Source: an uncultured Prevotellaceae bacterium (GTDB taxonomy: Bacteria > Bacteroidota > Bacteroidia > Bacteroidales > Muribaculaceae). From it: a stretch of 64,000 bases of DNA. Position numbers and translations under genes: made by a program. Where the stretch lies: NCBI GenBank assembly GCA_947306175.1, contig CAMZFV010000004.1:62001-126000 (forward strand), read 5' to 3'. A model generated the notes under the pieces. That model was not told where the DNA came from. It searched no databases and saw only the letters and a list, made by a program, of their open reading frames with translations. Positions 42,433 through 51,088 of the stretch are shown piece after piece. Numbering within the stretch: the stretch's first letter is position 1; the number at the start of each line of letters is the position of its first letter.

Positions 42433-44019
42433 TCAGTCTCCGCTCAACAGCATATCGATCATCTCGGCCACATCGGCAACGCTGATGACTCCATCTCCGT
42501 TGGCGTCCATCTCCAGGTCCCTGATGGGTTCGTCGCCCAGCAACATATCAATAAAAGCAGTGACATCAGAGACAGTCATTACCCCGTCGCCATTGACATC
42601 GACAGGGAAGTCCACTCCGACGATATTCTGGAACTTACTCCAGAAATCAGCTTCCCTATATGCCTGAACCGAATTCTTGCGAACGTACAAGGTTCCCTGG
42701 GTGTAGGAGTTTTCGTGGAAAATTTCATATGCGATTCTTGGCGGCACTACAGCCTTGCAACTCACATCTGTTAACTGGGTGCAGTTTCTGAAGATACCAG
42801 TATCAATTGTTTCAACGCCACTACCGATAGACACCGTGGTCATACCCCGGCAACCGGAAAAAGCTTCATATCCTATAATCGTGATGTTATTTGGAATCAC
42901 GATATTGTCCAAGTGGTAGCAGCAATAAAAGAGCTGAACTGGTACCTTGGTAATACCAGTCGGTATGTTAGCGCTTTCAAGGCCGCAAAGCCAGAAGATA
43001 CCACTGTCCATAATGGTGTTGTCTGGAATACGGATGCTGGTTAGCTTAGAGCAGCAGGCAAATGCTTGATGATAAATTCTCTGCAAGGAATCAGGAAGAT
43101 GTACGGTGCTCAGGTTGCTGTCATAGCAGAAAGCCAAACTTCCAATTTCTTTCAATGAGTCGGGAGCAATAAATTCTGTCAAGCTCGTACAGTAGGAGAA
43201 TGCTTGTCCTCCAACCTTCCTCAAACTGTCAGGCAGATCGATGCTTGTCAACCCGGAACAGTAATAAAATGCATAATCGCCAATAGACTTGACACCTTCA
43301 GGCAAATCGACACTTGTTAAAGCGGATTGCTTATAGAATGCTGATGTTCCAATTGCTTTGGTTTCACGAGGAATAACCGTGTTGATACAGCCTGATACCA
43401 GCTTGTCGGTCTCAGTCTCCATGATGGCATTGCAGTAGTTACGGGAATCGTATTTAGGATTTGCTGAAGCCACTGTGATGCTTTCAAGACCCGTGCAGCC
43501 AGCGAAAGGATTGGTCGGTATTTCGGTGACCGAGGCGGGGATGTAGATGGAGGTTATCGCGGTACAATTACTGAAAGAACCACTAGTAAGAGAAACCAGC
43601 GAAGGGGGAAGAATAACGTTGGTGAGACTTGGGCAGTTATTGAAGGAACCCCTGATTTCTACCAAAGAATTGGGAAATGTCACGCTGGTCAGTTTCGGAC
43701 AGTTAACGAATGCCTCAAGGGGTGTCATCGTCATCGTGTTGGGTAAGACTACGCTGGTGAGTTCAGAGCAATTCATAAACGCATAGCGGTCCAGGCAATA
43801 GACGGTATATTCCACGCCATCGTGAACCACTGTAGGTGGAATGACGATATCGCCCTTGTACGTGTTGTAGTTGTTGTCTTTGTAAGTCACATAGGCTTTT
43901 CCTGAGTGGATGGTGTAATAGATACTGTCTTGCTCAAAGTCATAGGCCGCCACGTTTAATGCACCCATCAAGCATAGAAGAATGGCTAATACTTTGATTT
44001 GATGAAAAAGGTTACTCAT
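42433..44019 (-). CDS. Secreted BspA-type leucine-rich-repeat protein with dockerin-like C-terminus
   Basis: 528 residues. After a signal peptide (VLAILLCLMGALNVAA) come about 14 repeats of the BspA/TpLRR type (for example YAFYYCSGLTSIDLPDSLRK). The final 60 residues hold two dockerin-like loops, DVNGDGVMTVSDVTAFIDML and DANGDGVISVADVAEMIDML. BspA-like proteins are surface-exposed and bind host or bacterial ligands. The ligand here is unknown. It shares architecture with the larger protein at 44925-47657. Confidence 0.9.
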   Translation of the reverse strand: MSNLFHQIKVLAILLCLMGALNVAAYDFEQDSIYYTIHSGKAYVTYKDNNYNTYKGDIVIPPTVVHDGVEYTVYCLDRYAFMNCSELTSVVLPNTMTMTPLEAFVNCPKLTSVTFPNSLVEIRGSFNNCPSLTNVILPPSLVSLTSGSFSNCTAITSIYIPASVTEIPTNPFAGCTGLESITVASANPKYDSRNYCNAIMETETDKLVSGCINTVIPRETKAIGTSAFYKQSALTSVDLPEGVKSIGDYAFYYCSGLTSIDLPDSLRKVGGQAFSYCTSLTEFIAPDSLKEIGSLAFCYDSNLSTVHLPDSLQRIYHQAFACCSKLTSIRIPDNTIMDSGIFWLCGLESANIPTGITKVPVQLFYCCYHLDNIVIPNNITIIGYEAFSGCRGMTTVSIGSGVETIDTGIFRNCTQLTDVSCKAVVPPRIAYEIFHENSYTQGTLYVRKNSVQAYREADFWSKFQNIVGVDFPVDVNGDGVMTVSDVTAFIDMLLGDEPIRDLEMDANGDGVISVADVAEMIDMLLSGD

Positions 44020-44059
44020 AATTTCTTTCGTTTATTTAGGTTTGAAGTATAGATTATAC

Positions 44060-44881
44060 TTATGGATAGGTCGGTATCCCGAGCATTTGTTTCAAGTGGG
44101 TCTCAAGGATATGGAAGCCCGGCTCGATCATGCCGTTGTGGCCGTGCCCGTCAATCTCGTAGAGGTAGGTCTGCTGGTGACCTGCCAGTTTCATCATGCG
44201 GGCGAGGTATTGGTTCTCGTCATAACGGCCGTAGAGTTCCAGCTCCCGATCTCCGCACACCAATACCATTGGTGGGCAGTCTCCGCGCACCCAATAAAGC
44301 GGCGCATACTCGTCGATAGTGGCCTGCAAGGGCGGGATGCCCTGCATCTTGCGCACATTGAAATGGGTGATGGCTTGGCCACTGAAGGGGACATACATCA
44401 TCACACTGTCGGCATCGGTGTTATAGGCAGCCAGCCACGACTTGTCAAGGCACAGCATCATCGAGATGTATCCTCCCGCCGAGTGCCCCGACACGACAAT
44501 CTTGCGTGGGTCACCGCCATACTCGGCGATGTGCCTGAACACCCATGCCACCGCCTCGGCGGCATCATCGAGTATCTCCCGGACGGTAACCCGTGGCAAC
44601 AGCCTGTAGTTCACCCCGACGGCCACAAGGTCCTTCTCTCGCAACAGTGCCGGTATTTCCTTGTTGCCACCCTCAAGCCCTCCACCATGGAACCACACCA
44701 CCACAGGACAATCGGTAGCCCCCGTGGGGTGGTACACGTCAAGTTTCAGCCGCTCAAGCGAGTAGGCGTCAGTCTTGTGGGTATAGCTGATGTCGTTGAC
44801 CTGAAGATATCCCTGTGCCGACGTTGTAACGCATAAGGTCCCTAAAATCAGTAATAATACAATTCTGCTTATTCTGTTCAT
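44060..44881 (-). CDS. Secreted alpha/beta-hydrolase (esterase/lipase family)
   Basis: 273 residues. A signal peptide (LLLILGTLCVTTSA) precedes an alpha/beta hydrolase with oxyanion-hole HGGGLEGG, nucleophile GHSAGGY and a C-terminal HGHNGM histidine. It belongs to the hormone-sensitive-lipase/carboxylesterase group, which in Bacteroidota includes secreted acetyl- and feruloyl-esterases acting on plant polysaccharides. The substrate is not deducible. Confidence 0.88.
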   Translation of the reverse strand: MNRISRIVLLLILGTLCVTTSAQGYLQVNDISYTHKTDAYSLERLKLDVYHPTGATDCPVVVWFHGGGLEGGNKEIPALLREKDLVAVGVNYRLLPRVTVREILDDAAEAVAWVFRHIAEYGGDPRKIVVSGHSAGGYISMMLCLDKSWLAAYNTDADSVMMYVPFSGQAITHFNVRKMQGIPPLQATIDEYAPLYWVRGDCPPMVLVCGDRELELYGRYDENQYLARMMKLAGHQQTYLYEIDGHGHNGMIEPGFHILETHLKQMLGIPTYP

Positions 44882-44924
44882 GATGTCCAGCGGTTTGTTT
44901 GATTCGTTATGCGGATTGCAGGTG

Positions 44925-47657
44925 TCAGTTGCTGTAGTCGTGCGCTATGCGTAGTCCCGTGTTGATGTATTTATCGGTCTGCGGAGCATAGCCGCGCTTA
45001 GACACGCGACAGCTTTTAGCCGGGGATGCGTAACTGCCTCCACGCACCACTCGGTCAGTACCTGTAGTGGGGCCTGTGGGATTATTTTGTGCATTACCGC
45101 TATAACTGCCGTACCTGTCGTATACCCATTCTTCCACGTTGCCGCTCATGTCGTAAAGCCCTAACTCGTTGGGGGCCTTGTAAGCGATTGGCATGGTTAC
45201 TGTGTTGGTATTCTCCTGATACCAAGCCACTTCATCAATGCTATTGCTTCCGGCATATTTATAGCCCTTACTCTTGTTGCCACCACGTGCCGCAAATTCC
45301 CATTCAGCCTCGGTGGGGAGGCGGAATGACATGTTTGTCATCAGATTAAGGCGGTAGGTAAATGCTTGGCAATCGTCCCAAGATACACACTCGACGGGAT
45401 AGGTGTTTGTATTGAACACGCGGTCACTCGGGTTCACACCCATGACTATCCTCCACAACGCTTGTGTGACCTCAGTCTCTCCGATGCCGTAAGTTAGGAG
45501 CGAAACCTGATGCGTGGGGTACTCATTGTTATTGGCGTCGTCGGCCAGTTCGCTTGTCGCGCCCATGGTGAAGGTGCCGCCGTCAACGACTACCATAGTG
45601 AAGGGGATGCCTGCAACGGTGTAATGTAATTTCCTGCTGCTTCCGGCTGATGTTGTGCCGCTTAACAGCATGTCAATCAATGTGGTGACGTCACTGATGC
45701 CCACTTCGCCATCACCGTTGACGTCGGCTTCGGCACTTGCTGTGCCACCGCTCAGCAAGAGGTCAATCAGAGCGGTCACATCACTGATGGACACATCTCC
45801 ATCGCCATTCACGTCACCGATGGAGCATTGTACTTCGCTTATAGTGCATACAGGCTTGATGTTGTAGAAGTTACGCCAATAGTTGCTGTTCCCGTAGTCG
45901 GTGGTTTTACCATTGAGCACATAAAGTGTTGCCGAAGTGTACAGGCCGCTGAAGGCGTTATCGATTGTCGGTGGGGTGGTTGCCATGCTGACAATGGTCG
46001 CCAGGTTAGTACACTGATTGAAGGCTTGTGTGCCGATGCTTGTAATCGAGTGTGGAAGGGTAACACTGGTTAGCTGAGTGCATCCCAGGAATGCCCCTGC
46101 ACCAATGGTTTTTATACGCTCATGGATATAGACACCATACAAGAAGGCGCAATTACGGAAAGCATAGTCGTTGATGCCAGTGACAAAATAGGTCATGTCA
46201 TCATAGATGATCCACTCGGGAATGAAGACGAAGTCGTGATAGTCACCATAGGAGATGCTGCCGTTTGTCACGCTCACTGTGGAGGAAGAGGTCTTGATAT
46301 AATAGATATTGTCCACCGCAAAATCATAAGTCTGGTTAGGGGTGATGTTGGTGAAGTTGGACCAACCAGTTCTCGACCGGTATAATGAGGCGATCCATGG
46401 CGTGGCCACCTTGACGACGGCTCCGTACTCCGAGAAGGTGTTGGTATCGATGGTGGGTGGGTTCGGGTTATTGGCATAGATGTAAACGATTTGGTTGCAA
46501 CCATCGAATGCGTACTGTCCAATCACAGACATGCTGGTTCCAAAGGTAATCGTGCCCAATGAGGAACAATTCTGATAGGCGTAGTTGCCGATGCTGGTGA
46601 CATTGTTAAGTGTCGCTTTGGACAATCTCGTGCAGTTCCTGAAGGCATAATAGCCGATAGTGCGGATGTTGTTGTTTAACGTGACGCTGACCACATTCTC
46701 ACATCCGTCAAAGGCATGTGCGTAAATGCCTGTCACCTGATAAGTCTTGCCGTCATAGGTTACCGTTTCGGGAATGGTCAGATAACGGGTGGAGTAGGAA
46801 CCATAGTTGGTGTCCTTATAGGTCACGGAGACCTCGTTAGTGCCGGTCACCAGGTAGTAAAAGTCACCCACCTTGAAGTCGGGATGTTGGGTGATGAGGA
46901 TATCCTTGTTATAGACTTTGGTGCCGTTGAGAACAATGGCTTGGGAGGAACTGCTGTAAGTGGCGCCCGAGGGTTGTCTGATGGCCCCGGAATTGAAGGT
47001 CATGGAACCAATGTTGCGTGCCGAGGGATATGACGAATTGTTGGTGGCGGTGAGTGTCACATAGCTCTTGGTGTTGAAAGTGACATTGCTGAAATCAAAC
47101 AGGTCGCCCTTGGAACCATAGATATCGGCAGTGATATTGGAGAAACTCAGGGTGCTGGAACTGCTGGCGCCCTTGCCCTCAATGGCGGCACTTCCCGATG
47201 CCGATACGTGCAGGTCGCCGGGACCCGAGATGGCGATGGCCGAATTGTAGCTATAGATAGCATTCTCGGTGCCGCCCGTAATGGAGGCCGAGCTGCCCTC
47301 GCTCACGACGATGGAGCCAGAAGTGTTGAAGCGCACTGCCGATGCATCTTGTGCCGACAGCTCGTTAGTGCCCACAAATTTGATAATCAGTCCTGTGTTG
47401 CTCTCATTGAGGATGGCGCGGTTGTCACTGCCCGTGCGGCTGATGCTTACATTGGTCAGTGTCACGGTCTTGGTGCTGTGGTCATACTTGACGGTGCCCG
47501 ACAGGATGTTGTTGCCGGTGACGTTATTGCAGTTGTCGCTATTGACCGATACGCCGCCCACCTTGAAACCATAGTAGGTGGCGGCACTGGCGCCCAGTAC
47601 ACATGATAGGCATGCCGCCAGGACGAACAATTTAGTGAGGATACAGTTGTGTCTCAT
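44925..47657 (-). CDS. Secreted multidomain protein: beta-helix region, BspA-LRR, dockerin-like pair and SUMF1-type domain
   Basis: 910 residues. Signal peptide LFVLAACLSCVLGASA; then a Ser/Thr-rich beta-solenoid-like part (about 25-260); BspA-type LRRs in two blocks (about 310-420 and 490-600); two dockerin-like loops GDVNGDGDVSISDV and ADVNGDGEVGISDV (about 628-680); and a C-terminal formylglycine-generating-enzyme-like domain (FTMVVVDGGTFTMGA, RLPTEAEWEFAARGG, GNVEEWVYDRYG, RVVRGGSY). Only one cysteine (KSCRVS) is seen where catalytic FGEs have two, so a binding rather than catalytic role is likely. The ATG at 47657 fits the promoter; the frame is open further up to 47735. Confidence 0.9.
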   Translation of the reverse strand: MRHNCILTKLFVLAACLSCVLGASAATYYGFKVGGVSVNSDNCNNVTGNNILSGTVKYDHSTKTVTLTNVSISRTGSDNRAILNESNTGLIIKFVGTNELSAQDASAVRFNTSGSIVVSEGSSASITGGTENAIYSYNSAIAISGPGDLHVSASGSAAIEGKGASSSSTLSFSNITADIYGSKGDLFDFSNVTFNTKSYVTLTATNNSSYPSARNIGSMTFNSGAIRQPSGATYSSSSQAIVLNGTKVYNKDILITQHPDFKVGDFYYLVTGTNEVSVTYKDTNYGSYSTRYLTIPETVTYDGKTYQVTGIYAHAFDGCENVVSVTLNNNIRTIGYYAFRNCTRLSKATLNNVTSIGNYAYQNCSSLGTITFGTSMSVIGQYAFDGCNQIVYIYANNPNPPTIDTNTFSEYGAVVKVATPWIASLYRSRTGWSNFTNITPNQTYDFAVDNIYYIKTSSSTVSVTNGSISYGDYHDFVFIPEWIIYDDMTYFVTGINDYAFRNCAFLYGVYIHERIKTIGAGAFLGCTQLTSVTLPHSITSIGTQAFNQCTNLATIVSMATTPPTIDNAFSGLYTSATLYVLNGKTTDYGNSNYWRNFYNIKPVCTISEVQCSIGDVNGDGDVSISDVTALIDLLLSGGTASAEADVNGDGEVGISDVTTLIDMLLSGTTSAGSSRKLHYTVAGIPFTMVVVDGGTFTMGATSELADDANNNEYPTHQVSLLTYGIGETEVTQALWRIVMGVNPSDRVFNTNTYPVECVSWDDCQAFTYRLNLMTNMSFRLPTEAEWEFAARGGNKSKGYKYAGSNSIDEVAWYQENTNTVTMPIAYKAPNELGLYDMSGNVEEWVYDRYGSYSGNAQNNPTGPTTGTDRVVRGGSYASPAKSCRVSKRGYAPQTDKYINTGLRIAHDYSN

Positions 47658-47705
47658 AACATTGGGGATTATTAGTGTTTGTTTGATATTTTCTATAAAT
47701 TGTGA

Positions 47706-47736
47706 CAAAAATAATAAAAAATGCCATAATGTCAAA
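47706..47736 (-). promoter_or_regulatory. Promoter of the LRR/SUMF1 gene
   Basis: On the minus strand TTTG (47736-47733), 19-nt spacer, TATTTTTG (47713-47706). It excludes the upstream in-frame ATG at 47735. Confidence 0.75.
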
Positions 47737-47760
47737 CAAAACTAAAAGAATAATAAAAAA

Positions 47761-47788
47761 TCAAGGAGAGACAGGCGTCTCTCCTTGA
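47761..47788 (-). terminator. Terminator of pruA
   Basis: TCAAGGAGAGAC (47761-47772) and GTCTCTCCTTGA (47777-47788), perfect 12-bp stem, followed on the minus strand by a T-run. Confidence 0.85.
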
Positions 47789-47828
47789 TGGTAATTTAGG
47801 CCGTTATGGCTATAAAACCTAAAGCCTC

Positions 47829-49454
47829 TTACTTCAGATAGGTGTAGCGGTAGTCGGTGGGTGACACGAGGGTCTCCTTGATCACGCGCGGGATGATCCA
47901 GCGGATGAGGTTGAACTCACCACCGGCCTTGTCGTTGGTACCGCTGGCACGAGCACCACCGAAGGGCTGCATACCCACAACTGCTCCGGTCGGCTTGTCG
48001 TTGATGTAGAAGTTACCGGCAGCATAGCACAGCTTGTCGGTGATCTTCTCCACTTCCAGACGGTCGCGGCCCCAAACGGCACCGGTCAGACCGTAAGGCG
48101 AGGTCTCGTCACACAGGCGTACGGTCTCGTTCACCTTGTCGTCGTCATAGGGGTAAACCGTCAGCACGGGGCCGAAGATTTCCTCTTCCATCGACTTGAA
48201 GCGGGGATTGGTGGTCTCGATAACGGTGGGCTCAACAAACCAGCCTTTCTTCTTGTCGCACTTGCCACCGATGACAATCTTGGCGTCGTCGGCCTCCTTG
48301 GCATAGTCGATATACGATTTGCACTTGTCGAACGAAGCCTCGTCGATCACGGCGTTGATGAAATTGCCCGGATCGGTGACATCGCCCATCTTCACCTCCT
48401 TGCACATGGCCTTAATGTCCTTCAGCACATCGGGCCACAGGCTCTTGGGAATGTACATGCGCGACGCGGCCGAGCACTTCTGGCCTTGGAACTCAAATGC
48501 ACCGCAGAATGCTGCAGTAGCCACGCCCTTCTTGTCGGCACTGGGATGAACAAAGATGAAGTCCTTGCCGCCGGTCTCGCCCACGAGGCGGGGGTAGGAG
48601 ATGTACTTGTCCACATTCATGCTGGCCTGTTTCCACAGCGACTTGAAGGTGGCGGTACTGCCAGTGAAGTGGATGCCGCTAAAGTACTTGCTCTCGGTAG
48701 CTACCTCGCCGATGAGGGCGCCGCTGCCGGGCAGGAAGTTGACTACGCCGTCGGGCAGACCAGCCTCCTTGTAGAGCTGCATCAGGTAGTAGTTGCTCAG
48801 CAGGGCGGTGGTGGAGGGTTTCCACAGGGCCACGTTACCCATGAGTACGGGAGTCATGCACAGGTTGCTGGCAATCGAGGTGAAGTTAAACGGGGTAACA
48901 GCCAGGATAAAGCCCTCGAGGGGACGATACTCGGTGTGGTTCAGTTGGCCCACGCCATCCTTGGGCTGCATGCCGTAGATCTTGCTGGCATAGTGCACGT
49001 TGTAGCGGAAGAAGTCGATGGTCTCGCAAGCCGAGTCGATTTCGGCCTGGAAGATGTTCTTGCTCTGACCCAGCATCGTGGCAGCGTTCATGATGGGACG
49101 GTACTTGGTGGCGAGCAGCTCGGCCATCTTCATGACGATGGCGGCGCGGGTAGTCCACGGCGTGCGGCTCCACTCTTTCCAAGCCTTCATGGCTGCGTCG
49201 ATAGCCATCTTAATCTCTTTCTTGCTCACCTTGTGGTAGGTAGCAAGCACGTGCTTGTGGTCGTGAGGGCAGGTCACAGTGCCCGTGTCACCGGTGCGGA
49301 TTTCCTTGCCACCGATGATGATGGGGATGTCAACGACGAGTTTGCTCTGGCGCTCCAGTTCCTTTTCGAGGGCAACGCGCTCGGGTGAGCCGGGCATATA
49401 GGCCTTCACCGGTTCATTGGCGGGAAGGGGAAAATTGATAACAGCGTTATTCAT
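47829..49454 (-). CDS. pruA: L-glutamate gamma-semialdehyde dehydrogenase (1-pyrroline-5-carboxylate dehydrogenase)
   Basis: 541 residues, stand-alone P5C dehydrogenase of the aldehyde dehydrogenase family: FNFTSIASNL, GVVNFLPGSG, HFTGSTATFKSLW, LVGETGGKDFIFV with the catalytic base, FQGQKCSAASRMYIP with the catalytic cysteine, and EEEIFGPVLTVY. It oxidises glutamate semialdehyde to glutamate using NAD. Its gene follows rocD, which produces the semialdehyde, so the pair completes ornithine to glutamate. Its leader holds a heptad array (49472-49506). Confidence 0.96.
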   Translation of the reverse strand: MNNAVINFPLPANEPVKAYMPGSPERVALEKELERQSKLVVDIPIIIGGKEIRTGDTGTVTCPHDHKHVLATYHKVSKKEIKMAIDAAMKAWKEWSRTPWTTRAAIVMKMAELLATKYRPIMNAATMLGQSKNIFQAEIDSACETIDFFRYNVHYASKIYGMQPKDGVGQLNHTEYRPLEGFILAVTPFNFTSIASNLCMTPVLMGNVALWKPSTTALLSNYYLMQLYKEAGLPDGVVNFLPGSGALIGEVATESKYFSGIHFTGSTATFKSLWKQASMNVDKYISYPRLVGETGGKDFIFVHPSADKKGVATAAFCGAFEFQGQKCSAASRMYIPKSLWPDVLKDIKAMCKEVKMGDVTDPGNFINAVIDEASFDKCKSYIDYAKEADDAKIVIGGKCDKKKGWFVEPTVIETTNPRFKSMEEEIFGPVLTVYPYDDDKVNETVRLCDETSPYGLTGAVWGRDRLEVEKITDKLCYAAGNFYINDKPTGAVVGMQPFGGARASGTNDKAGGEFNLIRWIIPRVIKETLVSPTDYRYTYLK

Positions 49455-49471
49455 ATTGTTTGTTATAAGTT

Positions 49472-49506
49472 TTTTAGTTTCTAGTCCCTAGTCCCTAGTT
49501 TCTAGA
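49472..49506 (-). repeat. Heptad array in the pruA upstream region, 5 units
   Basis: On the minus strand: TCTAGAA, ACTAGGG, ACTAGGG, ACTAGAA, ACTAAAA, ending 17 nt before the start codon. Confidence 0.8.
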
Positions 49507-49542
49507 TATAGTTGAAAAATAATCTGTGTGAAATGGAAGAGT

Positions 49543-49563
49543 CTCTAAACTCTAAACTTCAAG
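49543..49563. repeat. Heptad array, 3 units
   Basis: CTCTAAA, CTCTAAA, CTTCAAG on the plus strand, overlapping the start of the hairpin at 49560-49592. Confidence 0.55.
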
Positions 49564-49592
49564 TGTCACAAGCCATCGGCTTGTGACACTTG
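49560..49592 (-). terminator. Long perfect hairpin after rocD
   Basis: CAAGTGTCACAAGCC (49560-49574) and GGCTTGTGACACTTG (49578-49592): 15 bp perfect, 3-nt loop, beginning 6 nt past the rocD stop. No T-run on the minus strand, so it may act in RNA stability rather than in termination. Confidence 0.65.
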
Positions 49593-49598
49593 AATAAA

Positions 49599-50900
49599 TC
49601 ATCCGAACATCTGCTCGAAAGTCTTCTTGATGATTTCGATGGCCTCCATCAGTTCCTCCTTATTGATGCACAAGGGAGGAGCAAAGCGGATGATATGGTC
49701 GTGGGTCGGCTTGGCCAGCAGGCCGTTGTCACGCAACTTGAGGCAGATGTCCCAAGCGGTCTTGCCCTCGACGGGCTTGGTGACGATGGCGTTCAACAGA
49801 CCGCGACCGCGCACCTGAACGATGAACGGCGAGTGGATCTTCTCGATTTCCTCGCGGAAGATCTTACCCATCTTCTCGGCGTTCTGAACGAGTTTCTCGT
49901 CCTTCACCACCTTCAAGGCCTCAACGGCAACGCGGGCTGCCAGGGGGAAGCCGCCGAAGGTTGAGCCGTGCTCACCGGGCTTTACGTTAAGCATGATGTC
50001 ATCATCGGCCAAGCAAGCCGATACGGGCAGCACGCCACCACCCAGGGCCTTGCCCAGGATCACGATGTCGGGGCGGATGCCATCGTGCTGGCTGCACAAC
50101 ATCTTACCCGTGCGGGCGATACCGGTCTGTACCTCGTCGGCAATGAACAGCACGTTGTGCTTGTGGCACAGGTCGAAGCATTTCTTCAGGTAGCCGTCAT
50201 CGGGAACGAACACACCAGCCTCACCCTGGATGGGCTCGGCGATGAAGGCGGCCACTTCCTTACCATGCTCCTTCAGCGCCTGCTCGAGCGCCTTGGTGTC
50301 ATTATAGGGGATGCGGATGAAACCGGGGGTCAGAGGACCGTAGTTAGCATAGCTGTCGGGATCATTGCTCATGGTGATGATGGTCACGGTGCGGCCGTGG
50401 AAGTTGCCCTCGCAGCAGATGATCTTCACCTTGTCGTTGGGGATGCCTTTCTTGACAACACCCCAGCGGCGGGCCAGCTTCAGGGCGGTCTCGACACCCT
50501 CGGCACCAGTGTTCATGGGCAACACCTTGTCATAGCCGAAGTAGGAGTGCATGAATTTCTCATACTCGCAGAAGGCCTCGTTGTAGAACGCACGTGAGGT
50601 CAGACACAGCTTGTTGGTCTGGTCCTTGAGCGCCTTGACGATGCGGGGGTGGCAGTGACCCTGGTTCACGGCAGAATAGGCCGACAGGAAGTCAAAGTAT
50701 TTCTTGCCCTCGACATCCCAAACGTAGATGCCTTTACCCTTCTTCAGCACTACGGGCAGGGGATGGTAGTTGTGGGCACCGTAGCGATCTTCCATTGCAA
50801 TGTAGCTCTTGGTCTTTGTACCTAGGGGTGCAGGCTTGCTGCAATCAGCAGTTTTACAAGCTTTTTTAGCACACGGTTTCTTAGCAGTTGCTTTCTTCAT
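49599..50900 (-). CDS. rocD: Ornithine aminotransferase
   Basis: 433 residues, class III PLP aminotransferase: [13 protein letters not shown] near the N-terminus, [48 protein letters not shown], and ILGKALGGG with the PLP lysine. It converts ornithine plus 2-oxoglutarate to glutamate semialdehyde and glutamate. The first 28 residues (K, A and C rich, [16 protein letters not shown]) are an extension not needed for the enzyme fold. They are inside the transcript, since the -7 box lies at 50956-50963. Confidence 0.95.
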   Translation of the reverse strand: MKKATAKKPCAKKACKTADCSKPAPLGTKTKSYIAMEDRYGAHNYHPLPVVLKKGKGIYVWDVEGKKYFDFLSAYSAVNQGHCHPRIVKALKDQTNKLCLTSRAFYNEAFCEYEKFMHSYFGYDKVLPMNTGAEGVETALKLARRWGVVKKGIPNDKVKIICCEGNFHGRTVTIITMSNDPDSYANYGPLTPGFIRIPYNDTKALEQALKEHGKEVAAFIAEPIQGEAGVFVPDDGYLKKCFDLCHKHNVLFIADEVQTGIARTGKMLCSQHDGIRPDIVILGKALGGGVLPVSACLADDDIMLNVKPGEHGSTFGGFPLAARVAVEALKVVKDEKLVQNAEKMGKIFREEIEKIHSPFIVQVRGRGLLNAIVTKPVEGKTAWDICLKLRDNGLLAKPTHDHIIRFAPPLCINKEELMEAIEIIKKTFEQMFG

Positions 50901-50955
50901 TGATTCGGTAGTTTTTGAATTTAAAGTTAATGATAAAGGATTGTTTTTTACGACG

Positions 50956-50963
50956 CAAATATA
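50956..50963 (-). promoter_or_regulatory. Candidate -7 box of rocD
   Basis: TATATTTG on the minus strand, 55 nt before the ATG at 50900. The -33 box is unclear. Confidence 0.55.
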
Positions 50964-51025
50964 ATTTATAAATATGAAAAAATCATTGGTTTCACAATAT
51001 TTAACGCATCAGAGTTATCAACAAT

Positions 51026-51060
51026 AAGGCCGCCCTGCTGGTATCGTGCAGGGCGGCCTT
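51026..51060 (-). terminator. Terminator of the RNase G gene
   Basis: AAGGCCGCCCTGC (51026-51038) and GCAGGGCGGCCTT (51048-51060), a 13-bp GC-rich perfect stem 28 nt after the stop. Confidence 0.8.
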
Positions 51061-51088
51061 GATGCTTTGTCTAGCGATGACACGGAGG

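Noticed and set aside
48486..49388. 300-codon plus-strand frame opposite pruA
   Set aside because: Antisense to the complete aldehyde dehydrogenase; no motif.
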